Counted from the first letter of the stretch, positions 1-7,195 are shown. The stretch: 9,691 bases of DNA from an uncultured Ruminococcus sp. (GCA_902773155.1 CACYDK010000117.1:1-9691); one strand, 5' to 3'. Program-made: numbers and translations. Notes: a model not told the origin generated them from the sequence alone.

Positions 1-446
1 AGGTCAGCACCCAGATCCTCCACGAAAAGGGTCACGAGCCGACCTCCGAGGAAATCGCGGAGAAGCTCGATATCTCGGTCGACAAGGTAAGAGAAATCGT
101 AAGAGTCGCCCAGGAGCCTGTTTCTCTCGAAACCCCCATAGGCGAGGAAGAGGACAGCCATCTCGGAGATTTTATCCCCGACAGCGATACCCCCGCTCCG
201 GCCGACGAGGCCTCTCACGCTCTGCTTAAGGAACAGCTCGACGAGGTGCTGTCTACTCTGACTCCCAGAGAGGCAAAGGTGCTTCGCCTGCGCTTTGGAC
301 TCGAGGACGGCAAGAGCCGCACGCTCGAGGAGGTCGGCTCCGAGTTCAAGGTAACCCGTGAGCGTATCCGTCAGATCGAGGCCAAGGCCTTAAGAAAGCT
401 CCGTCATCCCTCCAGAAGCAAAAAGCTCAAGGATTATCTTGATTAA
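1..446 (+). CDS. rpoD: RNA polymerase primary sigma factor RpoD (SigA), C-terminal part
   Basis: This is the 3' end of the housekeeping sigma-70 gene, which directs RNA polymerase to most promoters. The reading frame is open from the first full codon (base 3) to a TAA at 444-446, giving 147 residues; the 5' part lies outside the window. Residues about 1-80 match region 3, including the helix-turn-helix [14 protein letters not shown] and the segment [20 protein letters not shown], which is very typical of primary sigma factors. Residues about 82-147 are region 4: [15 protein letters not shown], then the -35-binding helix-turn-helix (about 107-138) with [20 protein letters not shown]. The ending KLKDYLD is usual for Bacillota RpoD. 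The near-consensus region 4 argues for the primary sigma rather than an alternative one. An internal GTG at 246 could start a short frame, but it lies inside region 4 and is not a separate gene. Confidence 0.97.
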   Translation, partial: VSTQILHEKGHEPTSEEIAEKLDISVDKVREIVRVAQEPVSLETPIGEEEDSHLGDFIPDSDTPAPADEASHALLKEQLDEVLSTLTPREAKVLRLRFGLEDGKSRTLEEVGSEFKVTRERIRQIEAKALRKLRHPSRSKKLKDYLD

Positions 447-455
447 TAGATATAT

Positions 456-484
456 AAGCCCCGAACGGTTTTCGCTCGGGGCTT
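456..484 (+). terminator. Rho-independent terminator of rpoD, probably shared with the convergent LysM gene
   Basis: A perfect 9-bp stem AAGCCCCGA (456-464) pairs with TCGGGGCTT (476-484) around an 11-base loop. On the + strand the stem runs into TTTCCTT, a short U-rich tail. It starts ten bases after the rpoD stop codon and ends four bases before the LysM stop codon on the other strand, so it probably insulates both convergent genes. On the - strand the following bases are AT-rich but lack a clean U-run. Confidence 0.85.
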
Positions 485-487
485 TCC

Positions 488-799
488 TTATCCTATATAA
501 AGCCTTGTGCCTGGATAAATCATATTTGGATTCAGCATTCCGTTATCCTTGGCCAGCTTGTCGACCGAGGTGCCAAACTTCATCGCGATCGACCATAGCG
601 TATCTCCGGGTCTCGTAACGTAAATATACCCCGCGTATTCCTCGGTGTCTACCGGTACGATAACCTCCTGGCCAACGTAGATAACGCTTGGGTCGCTGAT
701 GTCGTTGGCTTTAAGGATCTTTTCGACAGTAGTCCCGAAGAACTGAGCGATCCCGAAAAGCGTGTTTCCTTTTCTGACCTTGTATGTCGTTGTTTCCAT
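488..799 (-). CDS. Small two-LysM-domain protein, no signal peptide
   Basis: The protein has 103 residues and is almost entirely two LysM modules (residues about 6-49 and 59-103), joined by a short acidic linker (DTEEYAG). LysM modules bind N-acetylglucosamine-containing glycans such as peptidoglycan. Each module has the usual signs: YKVRKGNTLFGIA and YVTRPGDTLWSIA at the start, then an Asn-containing turn (KANDIS, KDNGML) and a closing strand (GQEVIVP, GTRLYIG). There is no signal peptide or membrane segment, so export is not evident; related short LysM proteins can be cytosolic or spore-associated, and the role is unknown. The frame stays open upstream to an ATG at 862, and another ATG lies at 805. 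The ATG at 799 is preferred because AGGAAG (complement of 806-811) sits six bases before it but directly abuts the 805 ATG. It is convergent with rpoD and divergent from the first pullulanase. Confidence 0.85.
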   Translation of the reverse strand: METTTYKVRKGNTLFGIAQFFGTTVEKILKANDISDPSVIYVGQEVIVPVDTEEYAGYIYVTRPGDTLWSIAMKFGTSVDKLAKDNGMLNPNMIYPGTRLYIG

Positions 800-820
800 A
801 TCCATCTTCCTTTCATTAAC

Positions 821-861
821 ATAATATACACTCGGCCAAGGTTTGTGCAAGTTATTGCACA
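821..861 (-). promoter_or_regulatory. Putative promoter of the LysM gene with an overlapping palindromic operator
   Basis: Reading the - strand, TGTATATTAT (complement of 821-830) offers a -10 element TATATT. Sixteen bases upstream lies TTGCAC (complement of 845-850), a poor -35 match. This -35 overlaps a perfect inverted repeat, TGTGCAA-GTTA-TTGCACA, at 844-861. The arrangement would suit a repressor site, but this is inferred from layout only. Confidence 0.4.
844..861. repeat. Perfect 7-bp inverted repeat TGTGCAA-N4-TTGCACA (candidate operator)
   Basis: The two 7-base arms (844-850 and 855-861) are exact reverse complements, separated by GTTA. The site sits in the divergent region between the LysM gene and the first pullulanase gene. 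A similar half-site recurs as a longer inverted repeat before the Big_2 protein gene (7166-7195). The length and spacing suit a dimeric DNA-binding protein rather than a terminator, since no U-tract follows. The regulator is not identified. Confidence 0.5.
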
Positions 862-973
862 CCGCTTTTTCCGTGCGTACCTAAAAAAATCTCTGGTTAA
901 AATGCACGAAATTTAAGCTGTTTTTTCTACACTGTAAACTGCTTCCGTCGCGCGAATAATTCGAAATAAGAAA

Positions 974-979
974 TATAAT
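974..979 (+). promoter_or_regulatory. Possible -10 element for the first pullulanase gene
   Basis: A perfect TATAAT lies 55 bases before the ATG at 1034, in AT-rich DNA. No convincing -35 hexamer is seen at 16-19 bases upstream (the bases there are CG-rich around 949-957), and the extended -10 TG is missing. If real, the promoter would depend on an activator. The rest of 863-1033 shows only A/T-rich runs. Confidence 0.3.
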
Positions 980-1033
980 ACAGCGTCTCTTTGGTAGAAT
1001 ATTAAAATAGAATATTTGTATAATGAGGTAACT

Positions 1034-3835
1034 ATGAGAGTAAAGCGAATCATATCGTTTTTGCTTGCGATTACGATAGTTTTTGCGGTTTTTTCGCTCG
1101 AAATAAGCGCGAGTGCCGCTTCAAAATACGAGGATTTTGCCCGAAAGCTCGATAAAACCGTATATTCGGGCGAGCTTGGCGCGGTTTATTCCAAAAGCGG
1201 AACAAGATTCAGAGTATGGGCTCCTACAGCCGACGGGGTAGAGGTGCGCCTTTATAAAACCGGTACTTCCAAAACTTATTTCAAAAGCTCCGCTATGAGC
1301 TATCACAAGGAAAACGGAGTTTGGTCTACAGGTATCTCCGGAGACCTCAAGAATATTTATTACACCTACAAAATCACCCGCGGAAAAAAGTCCGTCGAAA
1401 CCACCGATATTTATGCCAAGGCCTGCGGGATCAACGGCAAAAAAAGTATGGTCGTCGACCTTTCGGCTACTAACCCCAAGGGTTGGGAGAACGACCGCCA
1501 CGTCACCGCCGACTCTTCTGCCGACGCCATCATCTGGGAGGTTCAGATCAGCGACTTTTCCTCCTCCGAATCCAGCGGAGTTTCCAAGAAAAACCGCGGA
1601 AAGTACCTCGCGTTTACCGAGACGGGAACTACCGTAGACAGCGTAATAGACGCTCCCTCGACCTGCGTCGATTATCTTAAGGAGATGGGCGTAAACTACG
1701 TCCACATCAATCCCTTCTATGATTTCGGCTCCATCGACGAGAGCGATACCTCTGACAGCGATAAAAACTTTAACTGGGGCTACGATCCCGTAAACTACAA
1801 CTGTCCGGAGGGCTCCTACAGCTCAGACCCTTCCAGGGGAGCGGTGCGTATAAAGGAATGCAAGCAGATGATACAGGCTCTCCATAAGGCCGGGATCGGC
1901 GTAATAATGGACGTGGTCTATAATCATACTCACAAGTGGAAGAATTCGGCCTTTGAGCTAACTGTTCCCAATTACTACTACCGCAGAAACCCTGACGGAA
2001 CCTTTTCGAACGGCTCCGGATGCGGAAACGACACCGCCTCAGAGCACAAAATGTTCCGCAAATTTATGACCGATTCCGTGCTCTACTGGGCTGAGGAATA
2101 CCATATAGACGGCTTCCGCTTTGACCTTATGGGACTTCACGACGTTGATACGATGAACGGCATAAGAGCAAAGCTCGACGCCCTCGAGGACGGCGAAAAG
2201 CTCCTCATGTACGGCGAGCCGTGGGAGCTTCAGACCACTGCCGACGACGGCACGGTTTTAGCCACTACAAAGAATATGTCCGAGCTTTCCGGGCGTATAG
2301 GCGCCTTTGACGACACCTACCGCGACGCCCTCAAGGGCAGCACCTCGGGAGCTGATCAGGGCTTTATCCAGTCCGGAAGCAACAAATCGAATCTGCGTCA
2401 GGGTATATCCGGACAAAATTCCGAGTTCCTCGGCTGGGCAAAGGCTCCTACTCAGGTCGTGACCTACGGCTCATGCCACGATAACCTCACCCTATACGAC
2501 AAGCTCGTAAAGTCCGTAAAGGGCGATAAATCCGATTACTATACCAGATACAGCGACCTTGTCGCTATGAACAAGCTCGCCGGAGCTATAACCTATACCT
2601 CTCAGGGAACAGCCTTTATGCTCGCCGGCGAGGAGTTTTGCCGAACGAAAAACGGCGATGAAAACAGCTACAAATCCGGCGTAAAGCTCAACCAGCTCGA
2701 CTGGGGCTCGCTTTACACCTATGGCGACGTCGCTGATTATTACAAGGGTCTTATAGAGCTCCGCCGCGGGATTTCAGCCTTTACCGATCCAACTCACAAA
2801 ACCGGAAAGAATATGAATTTCCTGACCGACCTGCCCGACGGAGTTCTCGGCTATACTGTTGAGGATGAAGTCTACGGCACGGTTTATGTGCTCTTTAACT
2901 ACAGCGAGAGCGAAGCCGAGGTCAAGCCCGACGGCGTATTTGTACAGCTTGTCGACGAGAAACAGGCCGGTATGCAGAGCCTCGGCACCGTGAACGGGCG
3001 CCTCAAGCTTCCCGCGCACTCCGCCGCCGTACTCGTTTCCCGTGATAACTATGCCGCCAAGGACGTCAAAAACGACGTTGGCAGAGTTACCGTGAGGTAC
3101 ACCGAAAACGGCGAGGTCTTTAAAAGCTATATCCTCAGTGGAAAACGCGGAGAAAGCTTCTCGGTTGAACCTATCCATTCCGTTTTGATGGATTATAACA
3201 TCAAAAAGACCACGGGCGACAGCGGAACGTTCAGCGATTCTATGCACTATTGCGACTTTGAGTGTGAAAAATACGACGGGGACTATTCCTCGGTCACTTT
3301 CCACTATGTCGATTCCGAAACCGAAAAATCCATAGCAAATTCCGTTATCCTTACCAACCGTATGGGACAGCCCTACGAAACTCTGAGTATCCCGTCGGTG
3401 GACGGTTACTCGCTGAATCTTGACAGGCTGCCTAAAAACGGCTGCGGTGTTTTCGGACAAAAGGATAAAACGGTTGTTTATAAATACAACAAACGCTCAA
3501 CGGACGATCCCACCTGCAAGGTGAACATCATCTATATGTCCACCGACGGAAAGGTGCTTTCGAAGGATACCCTGACAGGCGCCGAGGGCGCGTCCTACAC
3601 AACCTCGCAGATCGAATTTGATAATTACGCGTTCAAGTCCTCAAGTGAAAACGCCTCCGGAGTATACAGCCTTACCGAGCAGAACGTGCTATGTCTGTAC
3701 GACCCGGTTTCGCTCGCGAATATTTTAAAAACGGTGTTCGGCGTCGCCGCGATAGTTATAGTCGCTCTTGGCTTCATAATTATTTACCGCAGGCGCCGCA
3801 AGCGCGAGCTTATGAGCAAGCTGGATATCGGCTGA
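1034..3835 (+). CDS. pulA: Secreted type I pullulanase (GH13) with MucBP-like repeats and C-terminal membrane anchor
   Basis: This debranching enzyme hydrolyses alpha-1,6 bonds in pullulan and branched starch outside the cell. It has 933 residues. The start is the ATG at 1034, preceded by GAGGT at 1025-1029; an in-frame TTG at 1016 lacks such a site. A signal peptide (1-28, cut near SASA) leads into a CBM48-like N-domain (FRVWAPTADGVEVRLY). The GH13 core carries the type I pullulanase motif FNWGYDP (246-252), DVVYNHT (293-299), GFRFDLMG with nucleophile Asp364, YGEPW with acid/base Glu395, and SCHDN with Asp483. A beta-sandwich C-domain follows, then three MucBP-like modules (about 685-753, 754-820, 828-897). 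The protein ends with a transmembrane helix (about 900-918), RRRRKR and a short cytoplasmic tail. No LPXTG motif is seen, so anchoring is by the helix. After GEPW it has WELQTT, not the usual WTGG, so the substrate loop differs from its paralogue downstream. Confidence 0.93.
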   Translation: MRVKRIISFLLAITIVFAVFSLEISASAASKYEDFARKLDKTVYSGELGAVYSKSGTRFRVWAPTADGVEVRLYKTGTSKTYFKSSAMSYHKENGVWSTGISGDLKNIYYTYKITRGKKSVETTDIYAKACGINGKKSMVVDLSATNPKGWENDRHVTADSSADAIIWEVQISDFSSSESSGVSKKNRGKYLAFTETGTTVDSVIDAPSTCVDYLKEMGVNYVHINPFYDFGSIDESDTSDSDKNFNWGYDPVNYNCPEGSYSSDPSRGAVRIKECKQMIQALHKAGIGVIMDVVYNHTHKWKNSAFELTVPNYYYRRNPDGTFSNGSGCGNDTASEHKMFRKFMTDSVLYWAEEYHIDGFRFDLMGLHDVDTMNGIRAKLDALEDGEKLLMYGEPWELQTTADDGTVLATTKNMSELSGRIGAFDDTYRDALKGSTSGADQGFIQSGSNKSNLRQGISGQNSEFLGWAKAPTQVVTYGSCHDNLTLYDKLVKSVKGDKSDYYTRYSDLVAMNKLAGAITYTSQGTAFMLAGEEFCRTKNGDENSYKSGVKLNQLDWGSLYTYGDVADYYKGLIELRRGISAFTDPTHKTGKNMNFLTDLPDGVLGYTVEDEVYGTVYVLFNYSESEAEVKPDGVFVQLVDEKQAGMQSLGTVNGRLKLPAHSAAVLVSRDNYAAKDVKNDVGRVTVRYTENGEVFKSYILSGKRGESFSVEPIHSVLMDYNIKKTTGDSGTFSDSMHYCDFECEKYDGDYSSVTFHYVDSETEKSIANSVILTNRMGQPYETLSIPSVDGYSLNLDRLPKNGCGVFGQKDKTVVYKYNKRSTDDPTCKVNIIYMSTDGKVLSKDTLTGAEGASYTTSQIEFDNYAFKSSSENASGVYSLTEQNVLCLYDPVSLANILKTVFGVAAIVIVALGFIIIYRRRRKRELMSKLDIG

Positions 3836-3883
3836 TTCATGACGGCGCGCACCGATTAACGGATGTTTTTATTTAGTAAATTC

Positions 3884-3903
3884 ACCTGTACAAACAGGTT
3901 TTT
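3884..3903 (+). terminator. Small hairpin with U-tract between the pullulanase genes (possible attenuator)
   Basis: ACCTGT (3884-3889) pairs perfectly with ACAGGT (3894-3899) around loop ACAA, and a run of five T follows (3899-3903). The ribosome binding site of the next gene begins at the very next base. The 6-bp stem is weak for a full terminator, so partial termination, mRNA end protection or translation control are all possible. No clear promoter is seen elsewhere in the 84-base gap (3836-3919), which favours co-transcription from upstream. Confidence 0.45.
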
Positions 3904-3911
3904 AAAGGAGG
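3904..3911 (+). promoter_or_regulatory. Strong ribosome binding site AAAGGAGG that fixes the start of the second pullulanase
   Basis: AAAGGAGG lies eight bases before the ATG at 3920. It rules out the longer open frame from 3863, whose extra 19 residues would place the ribosome binding site inside the coding region and put residues in front of an otherwise typical signal peptide. Confidence 0.9.
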
Positions 3912-3919
3912 AAATATAT

Positions 3920-6900
3920 ATGGCAAAGAAAATTTTGTCTGCTTTACTTTGTGTAATGCTCATCGCTTCGTCGGTAATAGCCGCAGGCGCAGTGGATACC
4001 GGAAAGTCGTCGACCTCCGGCGTCGATACCGATTATTCGGCCGCCGCTCAGGAACTTGACGACAAGTACGCCTACGACGGAGGCGACCTCGGAGCTACCT
4101 ACACGAAGGAAGCTACTACTTTTAAAGTATGGGCTCCTACCGCCTCTGATATAAGGGTTAATCTTTATACCACCGGCAGCGCGGGCGAAGAGGGCGCCGC
4201 TACTATCAGCACGACCCCCTTGACCAAGGAGTACAAAACTCCCGGCGACGAGTCCACCTTTACCGGAATCTGGTCGGTAAAGATCGACGGCGACTTAAAG
4301 AATAAGTTCTACACCTATTCGATTATCGCCTCCAACGTAACCGGCAAGAAAACAACAAATCTCGAAACTCAGGACGTTTATTCCATAGCCACAGGCGTTA
4401 ACGGAAAGCGTTCTCAGATAATCGATCTCGCCGATACAAACCCCGAGGGCTGGGAAAACGACAAGCACGTTGTCACCGATAAATCCACAGACGCCTTCGT
4501 ATGGGAGGTTCACGTAAAGGACTTCTCCTATAACGCTAATTCCGGAGTTTCCGAAGCGAACCGCGGAAAGTACCTCGCCTTTACAGAGACCGGCACAACT
4601 CTCAACAACGAGGGCAAGCTCTCTACCTGTATCGACTATCTCAAGCAGTTAGGCGTCACCGCCGTTCAGATCAACCCCTTCTACGACTATGGTTCCGTTG
4701 ATGAGGGCGGTTCCGACAACCAGTTCAACTGGGGCTACGATCCGGTCAACTACAACGTTCCCGAGGGCTCATACTCCTCGAACCCCTACGACGGCAACGT
4801 TCGAATCAAGGAATGCAAGGCTATGATCCAGGCGCTCCATAACGCCGGTATCGGAGTTATCATGGACGTTGTTTACAACCACACCTACTCCGCCGACTCC
4901 TGCTTTGAGCGCACAGTTCCCAACTATTACTATCGAATGAAGGCCGACGGAGGCTACAACAACGGTTCCGGCTGCGGAAACGAGACAGCCTCCGAGCGCG
5001 CTATGTTCAGAAACTATATGCGTCAGTCCTGCCTCTATTGGGTAAACGAGTACCACGTTGACGGCTTCCGTTTTGACCTTATGGGTCTGCATGATGTCGA
5101 GACAATGAATCTCATCCGCGAGGATCTCGACAAGGTCGATCCCAGACTCACTATCTGGGGCGAAGGCTGGACAGGCGGCGGCTGCGCGCTTGCCTCCAAG
5201 ACCTGCACAGGCGCCGAGGGCGTTCAGGCTACACAGGCCGGAGCTCCCAAGCTCAGCGAAAGAGTCGCATTCTTCAACGACGGCGTGCGCGACGCGCTCA
5301 AGGGCGGCGTATTCGGAAAGACCAACACAGGCTGGGTACAGGGTTCCAAATCAGGTTATAAGAACCTCATATACGGTATTCTCGCCAATACTCAGATGGG
5401 TAACTGGCATTCAAAACAGCCTTCTCAGACTGTAACCTACGCTTCCTGCCACGATAATCAGACTCTCTGGGATCGTCTCTGCGATTCTCAGAATCTCCAG
5501 GATTATTTCAGAAAACGTCATCCCAAGCTTGTAGCCGAGAATAAGCTCACCGGCGGACTTCTCAATATGTCGCAGGGTATCACCTTTGTTCTGGCAGGCG
5601 AGGAAATGGGACGTTCAAAGGACAACGACGAGAACAGCTACTCGTCCTCTCCCGACCTGAACAAGATCGATTGGTCGCTCGTTCAGAAGAACGCCGACAT
5701 CATCTCCTACTACAGGGGAATGAGAGAAATCAGAAACAGCTTCTCTCCCTTAAGAGACGACACTAACGACGCCGCCGCAAACTATCTGACATATTCAGGC
5801 ACAAAGAACGACACTCTCACATACTCAGCGGTATGGACAAACAAAACAGCGGGCGAGTGGAACAAGCTCCTCGTTATCGCAAACGCCTCCGGCGACGCTC
5901 TCGAGGATTATGAGATCCCCGAGGTTTCCGGCGTCAAGGAGTGGGTAGTTATCGCCGACGACGAGCAGGCCGGCGTCAAGAAGCTCAGCGAGGTTTCCGA
6001 CGGCAAGTTCAGCGTTGCTCCTCGTTCGATGGTTGTAGCCGTCGACAAGGCCTCCTTCGAGTCTGCCGGAGTAAAGACCGGTACGGGTTCTGTAAGCGTA
6101 AAGGCTGTTAATAACGTAACCGGCGATACGATCGATTCCTACACGATCACCGGCAAAATCGGATCCGCTTATTCGATCGACGTTCCCGACCTTGGAGCCG
6201 AGTACGAGATCTCCAAGAAGGTCGGCGAGCTCGAGGGCGCGTTCACCGAGGCCGATAAGACTATCGAGCTCTATTTCGGTTACTACGCTCCCGAGTCCGT
6301 AAAGCAGGATCTCAACGGCGACGGAAAGATCAACGTAAACGACGCAACCTACCTCCAGCGCGCCGTAGCGAAGGCCATAACTCTCACCGACGAGCAGGCT
6401 AAGAAGGCCGACGTAACACAGGACGGCACGGTCGACGTAAACGACGTCACAATGTACCAGAAGTACATCGCCTCCGTAAACGTTGCCACAGGTACAGTTA
6501 CCGTAAATTATTACAAGACCGGCACTACCGAGTCCATCGCCAAGTCCGTAGTATCCTCCGTCCGCGTAGGCGAGACCGTAGAGGTAGCTCCTCAGACAGC
6601 CCTCGGCTATAAGCTCAACGCCGACGCCTCCTACAAGGACGCTACAGCTAAGGCCGTATACGGAAACGTAGAAGTAAACTACTACTATGACGCTACGACC
6701 CCGTTCGTAAATCTCCACGTTAAGCACAGCGGCTCAGAGACATGGTCTCCCACCTTCTGGCTCTGGGGTAGCAAGGGCGGCGCCGACTCCGGCTCCAACT
6801 ATTGCTCCAACAAGAGCTGGCCGGGCGACACTATCGCCAACCACGATCCCGACGGCTGGTACACCAAGTCCTTCACAGCCAACGGCTCTGACGACAGCTA

Positions 6901-7072
6901 TAACGTGATCATCTCGAACAACGGCTCCGCACAGTCCGTAGACTGCAAGGGCTTCATCAACACCGAGATGTGGATCATCATCGACGACGCTTCCAAGGAC
7001 AGCGCTCACCTCTTCTTCTACGACGTTAATCCTGTAACCAATCCCGAAGCCAAGCCGATCTACGAGTCATAA
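3920..7072 (+). CDS. pulA: Secreted type I pullulanase (GH13) with internal dockerin and C-terminal CBM26-like module
   Basis: This 1050-residue extracellular debranching enzyme is paralogous to the preceding gene. A signal peptide (1 to about 24, MAKKILSALLCVMLIASS) is followed by a CBM48-like domain (FKVWAPTASDIRVNLY). The GH13 core has FNWGYDP (269-275), DVVYNHT (316-322), GFRFDLMG with nucleophile Asp386, WGEGWTGGG with acid/base Glu415, and SCHDN with Asp512. After the C-domain come a MucBP-like module (about 724-793), a type I dockerin (797-852), a second MucBP-like module (856-925) and a CBM26-like starch-binding module (929-1040; SWPGD with Trp967, and several other Trp). The dockerin has two calcium loops, DLNGDGKINVND and DVTQDGTVDVND, each followed by a helix, so the enzyme should dock on a cohesin, as in amylosomes. 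No cohesin gene lies in the window. Codon choice is strongly C-ending, hinting at high expression. Confidence 0.94.
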   Translation: MAKKILSALLCVMLIASSVIAAGAVDTGKSSTSGVDTDYSAAAQELDDKYAYDGGDLGATYTKEATTFKVWAPTASDIRVNLYTTGSAGEEGAATISTTPLTKEYKTPGDESTFTGIWSVKIDGDLKNKFYTYSIIASNVTGKKTTNLETQDVYSIATGVNGKRSQIIDLADTNPEGWENDKHVVTDKSTDAFVWEVHVKDFSYNANSGVSEANRGKYLAFTETGTTLNNEGKLSTCIDYLKQLGVTAVQINPFYDYGSVDEGGSDNQFNWGYDPVNYNVPEGSYSSNPYDGNVRIKECKAMIQALHNAGIGVIMDVVYNHTYSADSCFERTVPNYYYRMKADGGYNNGSGCGNETASERAMFRNYMRQSCLYWVNEYHVDGFRFDLMGLHDVETMNLIREDLDKVDPRLTIWGEGWTGGGCALASKTCTGAEGVQATQAGAPKLSERVAFFNDGVRDALKGGVFGKTNTGWVQGSKSGYKNLIYGILANTQMGNWHSKQPSQTVTYASCHDNQTLWDRLCDSQNLQDYFRKRHPKLVAENKLTGGLLNMSQGITFVLAGEEMGRSKDNDENSYSSSPDLNKIDWSLVQKNADIISYYRGMREIRNSFSPLRDDTNDAAANYLTYSGTKNDTLTYSAVWTNKTAGEWNKLLVIANASGDALEDYEIPEVSGVKEWVVIADDEQAGVKKLSEVSDGKFSVAPRSMVVAVDKASFESAGVKTGTGSVSVKAVNNVTGDTIDSYTITGKIGSAYSIDVPDLGAEYEISKKVGELEGAFTEADKTIELYFGYYAPESVKQDLNGDGKINVNDATYLQRAVAKAITLTDEQAKKADVTQDGTVDVNDVTMYQKYIASVNVATGTVTVNYYKTGTTESIAKSVVSSVRVGETVEVAPQTALGYKLNADASYKDATAKAVYGNVEVNYYYDATTPFVNLHVKHSGSETWSPTFWLWGSKGGADSGSNYCSNKSWPGDTIANHDPDGWYTKSFTANGSDDSYNVIISNNGSAQSVDCKGFINTEMWIIIDDASKDSAHLFFYDVNPVTNPEAKPIYES
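6308..6475 (+). other. Type I dockerin coding segment inside the second pullulanase
   Basis: Residues 797-852 hold two F-hand calcium-binding repeats spaced 34 residues apart. Repeat 1 has Asp797, Asn799, Asp801, Asp808; repeat 2 has Asp831, Thr833, Asp835, Asp842. Loop ends are VNDATYLQR and VNDVTMYQK, so the usual cohesin-recognition positions (10-12 of each loop and following helix) are nearly symmetrical, as in dockerins that can bind in two orientations. The module is internal, between two MucBP-like domains, not at the protein terminus. Confidence 0.9.
6704..7039 (+). other. CBM26-like starch-binding module coding segment
   Basis: Residues 929-1040 begin with VNLHVKHSGSETW and contain FWLWGS, SWPGD, GWYTKSF, YNVIISNNGS and a final Trp-rich strand. 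The W-x-x-x-WPG-GWY order and the aromatic content fit family 26 starch-binding modules of amylases and R. bromii starch proteins. Related CBM25 modules look similar, so family assignment is likely but not certain. Confidence 0.7.
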
Positions 7073-7090
7073 TTAAGTAAAGTTTAACCT

Positions 7091-7135
7091 AAGGGCAGAC
7101 ATCGCCATGCGCGTTGTCTGCCCTTTTGGTTTTTT
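7091..7135 (+). terminator. Strong Rho-independent terminator after the pullulanase pair
   Basis: An 11-bp perfect stem AAGGGCAGACA (7091-7101) pairs with TGTCTGCCCTT (7115-7125); the 13-base loop can add a 3-bp inner stem (CGC 7103-7105 with GCG 7111-7113). It is followed by TTTTGGTTTTTT. It lies 18 bases after the stop codon and should end the pullulanase transcript. Confidence 0.95.
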
Positions 7136-7165
7136 CGCGCAGAAACGCGCCTTTCTTGTGTTTTC

Positions 7166-7195
7166 TGCACAAAACTCCTTAATTAATTTTGTGCA
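7166..7195. repeat. Perfect 9-bp inverted repeat TGCACAAAA-N12-TTTTGTGCA (candidate operator)
   Basis: Arms at 7166-7174 and 7187-7195 are exact reverse complements around a 12-base AT-rich spacer. A third half-site, TTGTG, lies at 7156-7160, facing the left arm. The right arm ends at the -35 position of the promoter described next, so the centre is near -48, a position often used by activators. The half-site resembles that at 844-861. Confidence 0.5.

Noticed and set aside
246..446. Separate 66-residue sigma-like gene starting at GTG 246
   Set aside because: The same frame is open back to base 3 and encodes sigma region 3, so this is the end of rpoD.
932..945. Possible catabolite-control (cre) site TGTAAACTGCTTCC
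   Set aside because: Only the left half resembles the cre consensus; the central CG and the right half do not match.
1016..1033. TTG start for the first pullulanase at 1016
   Set aside because: No ribosome binding site at a proper distance; GAGGT sits five bases before the ATG at 1034, which starts a normal signal peptide.
2774..3460. 228-codon open frame on the - strand inside the first pullulanase
   Set aside because: Antisense to the MucBP-like region, without recognisable domain or start signal.
5825..6727. 300-codon open frame on the - strand inside the second pullulanase
   Set aside because: It lies fully antisense to a well-supported gene, has a Gly/Val/Leu/Tyr-rich composition typical of antisense frames in GC-ending codons, and no ribosome binding site or domain is seen.
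7137..7150. Second small hairpin (GCGC-AGAAAC-GCGC) after the pullulanase terminator
   Set aside because: The stem is only 4 bp and the T-rich tail is broken; the 11-bp stem just before it explains termination.
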